Shown here piece by piece: positions 35,001 through 43,766 of a stretch of DNA of 64,000 nt. The notes under the pieces are model-generated. The model had not been told where the DNA came from. It ran no database searches and saw only the letters and a program-made list of their open reading frames with translations. This DNA is from TMP-86 sp039807285 (GTDB taxonomy: Bacteria > Pseudomonadota > Gammaproteobacteria > Steroidobacterales > Steroidobacteraceae). The translations under genes were made by a program, and so were the position numbers. Position 1 is the stretch's first letter. Every line of letters starts with the position of its first letter. The stretch lies in NCBI GenBank assembly GCA_044226785.1, contig JBGAGK010000008.1:80955-144954 (forward strand). Direction: 5' to 3'.

Positions 35001-35944
35001 GCGGGCATGTCGTCGCGCTGTGTGGAGGCGTCGGCGGCGCAAAGCTGGCCCAGGGTCTGGCGCGCGTATTGCCGGGCGAAGACCTCACCATCATCGTCAA
35101 TACCGGCGATGATTTTCGGCATCTCGGCCTGTGGATCTCGCCCGACATCGACTCGGTGCTCTATGCGCTTGCAGACCTGTCGGATCCGGTGCGCGGCTGG
35201 GGGCGGCGCGACGAGAGCTGGGGATTCATGGCGGCGCTGGCCCGGTTGGGTGGTGAGGCGTGGTTCCAGCTGGGCGACGGTGACCTGGCCATTCACGTCG
35301 AGCGCAGTTGGCGGCTTGCGGCGGGTGAATCGCTGAGCGCTGTCACTGGACGATTCTGCAAGGCGCTGGGCGTCAGAGCCTCGATTCTCCCCATGAGCGA
35401 TGATCCGGTCAGCACGCGGATCGATACCGATGCCGGTTGGCTGGATTTTCAGGACTACTTCGTGCGCCGGCGTTGCGAACCGCGGGTACAGGGGATCGAG
35501 TACTCGGGCGCACACGGCGCCCGGCCACAGCCGGCGGCACTCGGCGCGCTGACCCGACCGGATCTTCGCGCAGTGGTGATCTGCCCCTCGAACCCCTTCC
35601 TCAGCATCGAGCCGATACTGGCATTGCCGGCCATCCGGAAGGCGCTTCGCGAGACCCGCGCGCCCGTCGTGGCCATCACACCGATCATCGGCGGCGAAGC
35701 CGTGAAGGGGCCGGCCGCGAAGATGCTGCGGGAGCTCGGGTTTGAATCGGACAGCGCGGCGGTGGCCCGGCGCTACGCTGGGCTGGTCGACGTATTCGTA
35801 TGCGATTCCAGCGATCCGCTGCCGGCTCCCATCGCAGAGATGAATCTCGTCAGCGCTCCCACCCTCATGACCGGCGTGGCCGAGCGCGAGCAGCTCGCGC
35901 GGGACACGCTTCGCTTCGCCGATGAGACATCAGCGCTTCGGTGA
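34997..35944 (+). CDS. cofD: 2-phospho-L-lactate transferase CofD
   Basis: A 315-residue enzyme that joins the phospho-acid to FO. The N-terminal VALCGGVGGAKLAQGL, IIVNTGDDFRHLGLWISPD (split: IIVNTGDDF / HLGLWISPD) and the C-terminal PIIGGEAVKGPAAKM blocks are canonical. The start is GTG at 34997, overlapping the cofE stop (GTGA). This completes CofC, CofGH, CofE and CofD in one operon, so the host can probably make F420 from FO precursors on its own. About 125 bases of AT-rich sequence with no gene follow. Confidence 0.92.
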   Translation: MSGHVVALCGGVGGAKLAQGLARVLPGEDLTIIVNTGDDFRHLGLWISPDIDSVLYALADLSDPVRGWGRRDESWGFMAALARLGGEAWFQLGDGDLAIHVERSWRLAAGESLSAVTGRFCKALGVRASILPMSDDPVSTRIDTDAGWLDFQDYFVRRRCEPRVQGIEYSGAHGARPQPAALGALTRPDLRAVVICPSNPFLSIEPILALPAIRKALRETRAPVVAITPIIGGEAVKGPAAKMLRELGFESDSAAVARRYAGLVDVFVCDSSDPLPAPIAEMNLVSAPTLMTGVAEREQLARDTLRFADETSALR

Positions 35945-36069
35945 TATTTGAGAATCTATAAACAAACAAGGTATAAACAGAGACTTACGTTTAAATATTC
36001 AAGTCAAACATCGATTAGGGTACTGCTGTGTACGCGAGACAAACCCGCAGGTGATGTCCGCAATGCCGG

Positions 36070-36525
36070 TCACCGCGCCCGCGTGTCGCCAGCCGTCGTT
36101 CCAGGTTTCGGAATCGAGTAAGTCCCCACCGCGTGAGCGACAGCCTCGGGGTCTCCATCTGAAAACAGGGTGACCTCGCCGACGGCCAGCGTCTTTCCCA
36201 GCTTGAGCAATTTGCACACCGCGATGATGTCCCGATCGGCGGCAGGCCGGCGAAGGAAGTTGATGTTCAGACTGGTGGTGACCGCCAGTGGAACGATGCC
36301 TATGGTCCCGAGGATCGCTGCGTACAGCGCCAGGTCGGCCGTGGCCATCAATACGGGGCCCGACACGGTTCCACCGGGCCGCAGTTCATTGAATCCCACT
36401 GATTGACGGACGACGGCAGAGCCTTCGCCCACGATTTCGACGATCGTCTTGCTTTGAGGGAAGGTTGTCGCGAGGAATTCGCGGATTGCAGCCAATGATG
36501 TCTCAGTGTCTTGCATGGGCGGCAA
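36070..36525 (-). CDS. PaaI-like hotdog-fold thioesterase
   Basis: A 151-residue single hotdog domain. The GGTVSGPVLMATADLALYAAI helix region (split: GGTVSGPVL / MATADLALYAA) with an aspartate in the PaaI position, followed by TTSLNINFLRRP, fits acyl-CoA thioesterases of the PaaI group. Its substrate is unknown. It is divergent from the SNF2 helicase gene, with 42 bases between the starts, and lies outside the F420 operon. Confidence 0.75.
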   Translation of the reverse strand: MPPMQDTETSLAAIREFLATTFPQSKTIVEIVGEGSAVVRQSVGFNELRPGGTVSGPVLMATADLALYAAILGTIGIVPLAVTTSLNINFLRRPAADRDIIAVCKLLKLGKTLAVGEVTLFSDGDPEAVAHAVGTYSIPKPGTTAGDTRAR

Positions 36526-36567
36526 GATACGTCAGACCCGGCTGGAGGGTAAACTACCATTGACACG

Positions 36568-39273
36568 ATGAGCAAAGGCCGAATTCCGCTTCTCACGCCG
36601 GGCGGACATCTCGTTCTCGCGCCTGCGGGGGATGCGGTGTCGCTGTCGCCCGATCTTCTCCGGCGACTGGAGTCTGCATTTGCCCGTGGCGCAGGGCATG
36701 GACTGCTCCAGTTGGGGCTGCGCGAAGTCGGCACCGCGATGCCGGCGGACTTTGCCTATTGGCGTGACTTCGCTGCCCGGTTCGTCACTGCTGTGTGCAT
36801 GTCCGTCGCCGACGCTAGTGTGGTGCCTGCACCGGCGGCAGAGACACTCTCGGTGCTCGCGAACACCGCACCGCCGATGCCTGGTGGCGAGTACCTGAAC
36901 GCCGAGGTTCTTGCCGGCCTGTGGGCGCAGATTGATGTGGCTTTCCGGCAGGAGAGATCGGCCGAGAAGGGCGGCCTGCAGGAATTTCTGCGAGCCGGCA
37001 ATGCGGCCTGGCATCTCGTCGGTCGCGTACATTTCAACCTTGCCGAGAATCGCTCCGACGAAGAGGCGCCGTTCGCATTCATCGCAACCTACACCACGCA
37101 ACTGTCGTCGCAGGGCCGCGCGCAGCATCTGCCACTCGGCGAGGCGTTGCGCGAGTACGCCGGTGCACGCAACAAGGAGCGGCTCCTCGCGCTCCTGAAG
37201 CCGGTACGCGAGGGGGCGGTACAGTGTCCCTGGTTGCGCGCGATGGTCGATGCGGGGGAGATCTACCACCCGCTGCGCTGGACGGCCGGCGAAGCATTTC
37301 AGTTTCTCACCGACGTTCCCAGGCTCGAGGCGTCGGGGATTGTGGTGCGCACGCCGGGTGCCTGGAGGGCGGGCCGGCCCCTGCGGCCGAAAATCAGTGC
37401 GAGCGCCGGCAGCCGGATGCCCGCGATGCTGGGCAGGGACGCGTTGCTGGATTTCCATGTTGAATTGACGCTGGGTGAGGAGCGGCTCACGGCCGCCGAG
37501 ATCCGTGCGCTGCTCAAGGGATCGGATGGGTTGCAGTTCCTCCGTGGCCAATGGGTCGAGGTGGATCGAGCGAAACTTTCGCGGCTGCTCGATCGATTCC
37601 GTGCCATCGAGAGCGCCGCGGAATCTGGCGGCATGACCTTTACGGCAGCGATGCGCCTGGTAGCCGGCGTGGCAGTGGAGGACGGGAACGGGACTGTAGA
37701 AGCGCCTGATCCCGATTGGTCGGAAGTCACGGCGGGTCCGTGGCTGGCCGAGACGCTGCGCGGCCTGCGCAGTCCGGAAGGTCTTGCACGTGTGGATCCT
37801 GGTGCCTCGCTGCAGGCCACGCTCAGGCCCTATCAGCAGGCGGGCGTGCGCTGGTTGTATCTGTTGCACCGGCTGGGGCTGGGTGCCTGTCTGGCCGATG
37901 ACATGGGATTGGGAAAGACGATCCAGGTCCTGGCGCTGATGCTCGTTCTGAAGCAGGAATCCCGCCGTGAACGCCGCGCACCGGCAACCGCGTCGGCCAG
38001 CATCCTGGTTGCCCCTGCGTCGCTGCTTGCAAACTGGGCCGCAGAAATCGAAAGGTTCGCGCCCTCGCTCAAGGTGCTCATCGCCCATCCCTCATCCGCA
38101 AACCCCGCGGACCTCAAGTCGATGACAGCGACGAGCGTGGCGGACGTCGACCTCGTGGTCACAAGTTTCGGCGCATTGTCGCGGTATGACTGGCTGACGA
38201 GCGCACGTTGGCGGCTTGCCGTGATCGACGAGGCGCAGGCGATCAAGAACCCCGGCGCCAAACAGACCCGCGCCGTCAAGAAACTCGTTGCGCGGACGCG
38301 CGTTGTATTGACCGGAACACCGGTCGAGAACCGGCTCATGGACCTGTGGTCAATCTTTGATTTTACCCATCCGGGGCTGTTGGGGTCCGGCCAGATCTTT
38401 GGCAGGTACGTGAAACGGCTCTCCGGGACAGGGAGCTACGCGCCGTTGCGGGAACTCGTGCGGCCCTACATTCTCAGACGTCTGAAGACCGACAAGTCGG
38501 TGATTTCCGATCTGCCCGACAAGACGGAGATGAAGGCGTTCTGCCACTTGAGTCCGTCACAGGCGGCACTGTACAGCCAGGCGGTCGAGGAACTGGCGGA
38601 AGCGCTCGATACGGCAGACGGGATCAAGCGCAAAGGGGTCGTGCTGGCGTTTCTCATGCGCTTCAAGCAGATATGCAATCATCCCTCCCAGTGGCTTGGC
38701 AACGGATCATGGGCGGAACGGGACAGCGGCAAGTTCGCGCGATTGCGGGAACTCGCCGAGACCATCGCTGCGAAACAGGAGAAGGTGCTCGTGTTCACCC
38801 AGTTTCGTGAGGCAGCGCAGCCGATTGCCGCGTTCCTGGGAGGTGTCTTCGGTCGCGAGGGACTCGTGTTGCACGGAGGGACCCCCGTGGGCAAGCGCAA
38901 AGACCTGGTGCGCCGGTTCCAGGAGGATGAACTGACACCATTCTTCGTGCTCTCGCTCAAGGCGGGCGGCGCCGGACTCAATCTGACATCCGCTTCCCAC
39001 GTGATCCACTTCGATCGCTGGTGGAATCCGGCGGTTGAGAATCAGGCGACGGATCGGGCGTTCCGGATCGGCCAATCGCGCAACGTGCTGGTGCACAAGT
39101 TCGTGTGCCGTGGCACCGTCGAGGACAAGATCGACCACCTGATCGAGTCCAAGCAGGCGCTCGTCAAGGACATGCTCGAGGGCGGCGCAGAACTGGAACT
39201 GACCGAGTTCGGGGATCAGGAACTGTTGAATCTCGTGGCACTGGACATCAATTCCGCGAAGGCTGATGCCTGA
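36568..39273 (+). CDS. SNF2/SWI2-family helicase-like ATPase
   Basis: A 901-residue protein. The N-terminal 400 residues are a bacterial SNF2-associated region. The ATPase core follows: motif I MGLGKT near residue 445, VIDEAQAIKN, LTGTPVENRL, and the C-terminal helicase lobe with VFTQFREAAQPI, LSLKAGGAGLNLT and DRAFRIGQ. Such proteins translocate on double-stranded DNA and occur with SWIM-domain partners. The partner gene follows 27 bases downstream. A fragment related to residues about 40-80 recurs at 41530-41660. The biological role of the bacterial pair is poorly known. Confidence 0.92.
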   Translation: MSKGRIPLLTPGGHLVLAPAGDAVSLSPDLLRRLESAFARGAGHGLLQLGLREVGTAMPADFAYWRDFAARFVTAVCMSVADASVVPAPAAETLSVLANTAPPMPGGEYLNAEVLAGLWAQIDVAFRQERSAEKGGLQEFLRAGNAAWHLVGRVHFNLAENRSDEEAPFAFIATYTTQLSSQGRAQHLPLGEALREYAGARNKERLLALLKPVREGAVQCPWLRAMVDAGEIYHPLRWTAGEAFQFLTDVPRLEASGIVVRTPGAWRAGRPLRPKISASAGSRMPAMLGRDALLDFHVELTLGEERLTAAEIRALLKGSDGLQFLRGQWVEVDRAKLSRLLDRFRAIESAAESGGMTFTAAMRLVAGVAVEDGNGTVEAPDPDWSEVTAGPWLAETLRGLRSPEGLARVDPGASLQATLRPYQQAGVRWLYLLHRLGLGACLADDMGLGKTIQVLALMLVLKQESRRERRAPATASASILVAPASLLANWAAEIERFAPSLKVLIAHPSSANPADLKSMTATSVADVDLVVTSFGALSRYDWLTSARWRLAVIDEAQAIKNPGAKQTRAVKKLVARTRVVLTGTPVENRLMDLWSIFDFTHPGLLGSGQIFGRYVKRLSGTGSYAPLRELVRPYILRRLKTDKSVISDLPDKTEMKAFCHLSPSQAALYSQAVEELAEALDTADGIKRKGVVLAFLMRFKQICNHPSQWLGNGSWAERDSGKFARLRELAETIAAKQEKVLVFTQFREAAQPIAAFLGGVFGREGLVLHGGTPVGKRKDLVRRFQEDELTPFFVLSLKAGGAGLNLTSASHVIHFDRWWNPAVENQATDRAFRIGQSRNVLVHKFVCRGTVEDKIDHLIESKQALVKDMLEGGAELELTEFGDQELLNLVALDINSAKADA

Positions 39274-39300
39274 CCGGGTGGGACTGCCGGGGAGACGCTG

Positions 39301-40167
39301 ATGTATTTTCGATGGAAACCGTATGTTCCCGTATCCGTGCGTCGTCATGAGGCGGCAAGGACAGCGGCAAAGCTCGCAAAGAAGGGTCAGGCGCTTTCCC
39401 CGGTGCCCGCCAGCCGGGGAGCGATCGCGAAATCGTTCTGGGGCAGGTCATGGTGCCAGAACCTGGAGCGCTACAGCGATTACTCCAATCGACTGCCCCG
39501 CGGAAGGACCTACCTGCGCAATGGCTCGGTGATCGATCTGCAGGTCGAGGCGGGGGAGGCGACCGCTCAGGTCATGGGCTCGAGCCTTTACCGGATCAGG
39601 ATAAGGATCGCACCCGTGACCCAGGCTCGTTGGGAAAGCATTGCCCGCGACTGTGCCCGGTCCATCGACACGCTGATCGAACTTCTGCAGGGGCAGTTGT
39701 CGGAGTCAGTCATGGAACGGATCACGCGGTCCGGCACGGGGCTGTTCCCGTCGCCGAAGGAGATCGATTTCAGTTGCAGCTGCCCGGATTCAGCCGCCAT
39801 GTGCAAGCACATCGCCGCGACGCTGTACGGGATCGGTGCCCGGCTTGATACACAGCCACAACTTCTGTTCGGGTTGCGCAGGGTGGATGCGAAGGACCTG
39901 ATTGCGCGGGCAGGCGGAGGCGAGACCCTTGCGCAGAAGACGCCGAAGTCATCGCGAATTCTGGATTCTTCGAAACTCACCGACGTGTTCGGTATCGATC
40001 TGTCAGGAGTCGAGTCCGCGGTGCCCGGGAATCCGCCCGCCAAACCTTCAACCACGCGCAAGACTCCGAAGACTCCCTCGGCCAGGGCCAAGGCCAAGGC
40101 AAGGGGAAAGAAGGCGGCAGGTCGCATGCTCACACGCAAGAGCCGCAAGCCTTCGGCCAAGGACTGA
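39301..40167 (+). CDS. SWIM zinc-finger protein partnered with the SNF2 ATPase
   Basis: A 288-residue protein. The SWIM motif CxCx(n)CxH is visible as FSCSCPDSAAMCKH at about residues 158-170. The N-terminal half has the conserved FWGRSWCQNLERYSDYSNRLPRG (split: FWGRSWCQNLE / YSNRLPRG). The C-terminal 50 residues are very rich in Lys, Arg and Pro and probably bind nucleic acid. It is linked to SNF2 in many bacterial genomes. Its stop is 12 bases from the decayed tRNA-Pro repeat at 40180. Confidence 0.85.
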   Translation: MYFRWKPYVPVSVRRHEAARTAAKLAKKGQALSPVPASRGAIAKSFWGRSWCQNLERYSDYSNRLPRGRTYLRNGSVIDLQVEAGEATAQVMGSSLYRIRIRIAPVTQARWESIARDCARSIDTLIELLQGQLSESVMERITRSGTGLFPSPKEIDFSCSCPDSAAMCKHIAATLYGIGARLDTQPQLLFGLRRVDAKDLIARAGGGETLAQKTPKSSRILDSSKLTDVFGIDLSGVESAVPGNPPAKPSTTRKTPKTPSARAKAKARGKKAAGRMLTRKSRKPSAKD

Positions 40168-40179
40168 TCGGGATCTGAG

Positions 40180-40227
40180 TGGTCAGAGCGACAGGATTTG
40201 AACCTTCGACTCCTGCGTCCCGAACGT
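40180..40227 (-). repeat. Decayed tRNA-Pro 3'-half copy (oldest attachment-site remnant)
   Basis: 48 bases match the 3' part of the tRNA-Pro gene at 57052-57128 with five substitutions. The copy ends directly before the stop codon of the DUF4143 ATPase. No 5' half is present, so it is not a functional tRNA. It marks the inner end of an older insertion at this tRNA. Confidence 0.8.
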
Positions 40228-41385
40228 TCACAGGTATGACCCGGACCACAGCCTGTCCAGGAATATTCTCCACGGAACTATGCGCACTGCACCGACAACG
40301 CGCTCTTCCTTCTCGGTGCAGACCAGCAGGGCATGCCTGGGTTTGAATTCCGCCGCAAAACTGTCCAATGCATGCAGGTCGCGCTGCGAAATTCTTGTGC
40401 CTCCTTTGACTTCTACAGCCACTTCGCCGCCTGATAGAACGAAGTCAACCTCCAGCCCGGACTTGGTACGCCAGAAGTTGATCGGATACCCAAGTTCCTT
40501 GTAGGAGCGGTAGGCGACGAGTTCCATAAGGATGAAGTGCTCGAACGCTCTGCCAAACTGCTCGCCCTTTGGCAGGGGAATTCTCCGCTGCGTGAGCGCT
40601 CCGGCCACTCCAACGTCGAAGAGGTAGAATTTGGATGCTTTGCCGATAACCTGGCGCGATTGTCGACGCTTGAAAGGCTCCACGAAGTACCCTAGCAGCG
40701 TATCGACGAGAATCTGGTAATACTCTTTGACTGTCTTGGAGTCGACGCCGCAGTCGCGCGCAATGTTCGAGTAATTGATGAGTTCGCCGTGGGAGAATCC
40801 GACGGCATCGAAAAAGCGTGAGAAGGCGCCGACGTTGCGCGTGAGGCCTTCGGCGAACACTTCTTCTTTCAGGTAATCCTGGACGTAGGCGCGAAGCGAT
40901 CGGTGGAATTTCTCCTCGGAGTAGTGAGCGGGGATCAATCCGCGATTGAGCGCCTGCAACAGGTTGAATCCCGGTATTTCCGCAGACACAAGCGGATGCA
41001 TCTCAAAGCGCCAGGCACGACCTCCGAGCAGATTGGCCTGGCCGCGCTTGAGCTTCCGCGCGCTCGAACCGCACAGGACAAACCGCAGGCCCTGGCTTTC
41101 AATCAGCCCCTGGACTTCATCCAGCACCTGCGGCACCTTCTGAACTTCATCGAGAATGATGGGCTCTTTGAGAGTCGCGATATCCTTGGCCAACAGTTGT
41201 TCACGCAGCAACGACGGGTTCGCTGCCAAAGCCAGCATCACGTCCGTTTTGAGAAAATCATAGTAGACGCTCGTTGGAAATCGCTGATGGAGCCAGGTCG
41301 ATTTGCCAGTCTTGCGTGCGCCCCACAGGAATGCGGATTGACCTGGCGGAAGCGAAAAGTGGAGGCGTCTGACGAATGTGGACAT
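40228..41385 (-). CDS. AAA-type ATPase with C-terminal DUF4143
   Basis: A 385-residue protein. Walker A is GARKTGKST (about residue 22), Walker B is IILDEVQKVP, and the arginine-finger-like segment is CGSSARKL. The C-terminal DUF4143 half carries a nuclease-like LEVDFVLSGGEVAVEVKGG core (Glu-Asp plus Glu-x-Lys). These proteins are widespread in mobile regions and of unclear function, with defence often suggested. The ATG at 41385 gives the usual N-terminus. The stop abuts the oldest tRNA repeat, so the end may have been set by that recombination. Confidence 0.88.
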   Translation of the reverse strand: MSTFVRRLHFSLPPGQSAFLWGARKTGKSTWLHQRFPTSVYYDFLKTDVMLALAANPSLLREQLLAKDIATLKEPIILDEVQKVPQVLDEVQGLIESQGLRFVLCGSSARKLKRGQANLLGGRAWRFEMHPLVSAEIPGFNLLQALNRGLIPAHYSEEKFHRSLRAYVQDYLKEEVFAEGLTRNVGAFSRFFDAVGFSHGELINYSNIARDCGVDSKTVKEYYQILVDTLLGYFVEPFKRRQSRQVIGKASKFYLFDVGVAGALTQRRIPLPKGEQFGRAFEHFILMELVAYRSYKELGYPINFWRTKSGLEVDFVLSGGEVAVEVKGGTRISQRDLHALDSFAAEFKPRHALLVCTEKEERVVGAVRIVPWRIFLDRLWSGSYL

Positions 41386-41416
41386 TCGGAAACAGTCCCG
41401 TAATGGTGATACCGGA

Positions 41417-41722
41417 ATGGATATTACTCCGAATTGGTTAGAACTCAATCATTGGAAAGATTGTGGCGCAGCAGTGGACGTGGCGCGCAACCTGACGATG
41501 TCGATGCAGCCATGGGATGACGTGATGACCCAGCGTCGACGCGGGCTGCCCGAACTCGGGTTGCTCGAGGTGGATAGGATCCTGTCAGCGGATTCCGGTT
41601 ATTGGCGCGACCTTGCTGCGCGGTTTGTCACGATGCTGATGCAGGCGCTCGCGCCTCAAGTTGAGTCACCAGAGAAGCTGAAACGACGGCCAAAGGTGGC
41701 ATTCAACAGTAACACCCATTGA
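41417..41722 (+). pseudogene. Fragment of a second SNF2-associated N-terminal region
   Basis: The translated segment RGLPELGLLEVDRILSAD then GYWRDLAARFVTMLMQAL closely matches HGLLQLGLREVGTAMPAD and AYWRDFAARFVTAVCMSV in the N-terminal part of the SNF2 protein at 36568. Only about 40 residues of similarity remain, and the frame ends at 41722, eight bases before the tRNA repeat at 41730. It is best read as the remnant of a duplicated SNF2 gene cut by island insertion, not a functional gene. Confidence 0.65.
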
Positions 41723-41729
41723 TCAATTG

Positions 41730-41773
41730 GGTCGGGGTGACAGGATTTGTACCTGCGGTTCCTACGTCCCGAA
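41730..41773 (-). repeat. tRNA-Pro 3'-half copy (second attachment-site remnant)
   Basis: 44 bases with three substitutions relative to the intact tRNA-Pro 3' half. It is better preserved than the copy at 40180 and less than that at 43530, consistent with an intermediate age. Confidence 0.85.
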
Positions 41774-41838
41774 ACGACGGCATACGATCAAATATTTCCA
41801 GACTATCAAGGATCAAATCACGCTCCTTTTGCTTTGCA

Positions 41839-42465
41839 TCAAGCCTTTGCCTTCATGGATCTGGCTCTGATGGCCGCGATGCGCTGCGAGATATATGCCC
41901 GACGGCCGGGTGCTTTAACCAGTTCGGTGTATGCCTTCAGCTGCTGCCATTGAAATCGTCGCGGGACGGCCAGTTCGGGAAGCGTCGAAAATATGCGCGA
42001 CCGTCCTGGTGCGAGATACAGCAGATCGAACAGCGCCTTCTCGGGTGTCGCGATCCTGGCATCGGATGTGCTCGACTGCTCAAATCCTCTGAAGAGCCCG
42101 GGCGGAATCCGGTGGAAGGAGATGGTCCCTCTGGGAGTCGCAACACGGCGAGGCCGTGCCGGCGTGACGGCATATGTGACGGAGGGGATTTGCTCGATCA
42201 TTCCATGATGAAACAATGCCGACTGCAAGGAGATGTAGGCAGGGTAGGGTGCGATGATGAGTTCAGGCAGCGCGAGGCGATCGATGTTCTTATCCACCAA
42301 CCATCGGCCGCGGCTCAGATGAACGATCATCCGATCGCCCGCCAGACGTCGCAGGATGGTGGTTGCGTTGCTGGCGGAGACGTGCAGCACCGCGGCGACG
42401 TCGCGCGATTCCACGACCGGAACAGCAAGCGCTCGCAGTTTCTGCAGGGCGTCGATCTGTTTCAT
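41839..42465 (-). CDS. abiEi: AbiEi-family antitoxin (type IV toxin-antitoxin)
   Basis: A 208-residue protein with an N-terminal winged helix (LQKLRALAVPVVESRDVAA; then SNATTILRRLAGDRMI) and the AbiEi body (YPAYISLQSALFHHGMI, ATPEKALFDLLYLAP). AbiEi proteins neutralise the AbiEii nucleotidyltransferase and repress their own operon by binding inverted repeats. Its start overlaps the toxin stop by four bases. The order toxin then antitoxin is the reverse of the usual abiEi-abiEii order. Confidence 0.85.
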   Translation of the reverse strand: MKQIDALQKLRALAVPVVESRDVAAVLHVSASNATTILRRLAGDRMIVHLSRGRWLVDKNIDRLALPELIIAPYPAYISLQSALFHHGMIEQIPSVTYAVTPARPRRVATPRGTISFHRIPPGLFRGFEQSSTSDARIATPEKALFDLLYLAPGRSRIFSTLPELAVPRRFQWQQLKAYTELVKAPGRRAYISQRIAAIRARSMKAKA

Positions 42466-43220
42466 GGAGCGAGTTCCTGCAGGCTGCCCACCACCTGTTC
42501 CTGCAGTTGGTCCCAGGCTTGTCTGTGCTCGTAGTGCTCCTGATATTCGGGCTGCAGGTAGGCAAGTACCTGTCCTGCAAAGGCGTCGTACTTGACCGCC
42601 ATCGCATTGGTGATCGCGGCGGCAAGGTGAGGTTCCACTGACGCGGGGAGCGGCGCTTCGCCTGCGCCTGCATCCAGCAGCAACTTCAGATCAAATACAT
42701 CCCGCGCTTGCACCTGCCCGCGCAATGCGAGTGCCGCGACCTTCTGTGCGAATGCCGTCTGAACGGCGTAGTGCTGCACGATCACGGGGTAGAGCCGGTA
42801 CGCGCGAATGACCTCGGCATCCACCGGCTCTACCACCATGCCGCCGTCAAGGCCACGGCGCGAGAACTCGATTTTCGTCGGAACCTCGGCGCCCGATGCG
42901 ATGATGCGCAGGGCAAGCTTCCAACGCTGCGTCGTATCTGTTTGCTTCGGTTGTGTGGTTCGGATGATCTCGATGCCTTGTGCTCTCAGCGACTGCACGA
43001 ATGCCTGGGCTTCCAGCGAGCGATTGACGTTATTCCGCAAGGTGCCCGGAGCTATCGTGCGGATGTCCAGATCCATGTCTTCGGAGTAGCGGATGCTTTT
43101 GAAGTAGAACCGCAAATTGCAGCCACCCTTGAGGCAGAAGAGGGCTTTGTCCACGCGCGCACCAAAGGCCCGCAGGAACAGCAGCTGGAAGATTTCCACG
43201 GCCTGGTGATCATTGAGCAT
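42462..43220 (-). CDS. abiEii: AbiEii-family nucleotidyltransferase toxin
   Basis: A 252-residue toxin of the nucleotidyltransferase fold. The signature LKGGCNLRFYFKSIRYSEDMDLDI (split: LKGGCNLRF, SEDMDLDI) holds the two catalytic aspartates. The later AQKVAALALRGQVQARDVFDL (split: QKVAALALRG / RDVFDL) matches the conserved K...R..D.-D element. Known relatives block growth by nucleotidyl transfer to tRNA. It is first in the operon; a nested inverted repeat lies eight bases upstream of its ATG. Confidence 0.88.
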   Translation of the reverse strand: MLNDHQAVEIFQLLFLRAFGARVDKALFCLKGGCNLRFYFKSIRYSEDMDLDIRTIAPGTLRNNVNRSLEAQAFVQSLRAQGIEIIRTTQPKQTDTTQRWKLALRIIASGAEVPTKIEFSRRGLDGGMVVEPVDAEVIRAYRLYPVIVQHYAVQTAFAQKVAALALRGQVQARDVFDLKLLLDAGAGEAPLPASVEPHLAAAITNAMAVKYDAFAGQVLAYLQPEYQEHYEHRQAWDQLQEQVVGSLQELAP

Positions 43221-43228
43221 CGGTCAAT

Positions 43229-43266
43229 ATTACGTGTAATCGACACTTATGTCGACTATTCGTAAT
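43229..43266. promoter_or_regulatory. Nested inverted repeat upstream of abiEii (probable autoregulatory operator)
   Basis: ATTACG (43229-43234) and CGTAAT (43261-43266) enclose TCGACA (43240-43245) and TGTCGA (43250-43255). Both pairs share the same centre at 43247.5. AbiEi antitoxins bind inverted repeats at their promoters, so this is a good candidate. The rest of 43221-43397 shows no gene. Confidence 0.55.
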
Positions 43267-43397
43267 GTAAAGAGTTCGCCATTGCGGCGTGGATTTGTCA
43301 TGTCTTGCGAATGCCTGGGCGAGATGCAATTGATGCCATGGGGCGCGAGCGAGCGACATAACGCCGGTCCGCGCATCAACGAGTTTTCGCTGACACG

Positions 43398-43574
<177 letters not shown>

Positions 43575-43766
43575 AGATATTCAGTGACGTTTTTAGCTAC
43601 CAATCCCTGACAAGCTTTCTCGCCATAAGTTAACCCGATTATCGGAAAATCTAGCAAAAACAGCTGTCTGGCCACTTCCTGACCTTCATTCAGACCTTGC
43701 TATAGATTGCCACGCCTATACAATTAGTTTGTGCTTCCGATGTGCTTCGGCGGGGAAGGGCGGGAA

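Noticed and set aside
36532..38088. 518-codon - strand frame over the SNF2 gene
   Set aside because: Antisense to conserved helicase sequence and without motifs.
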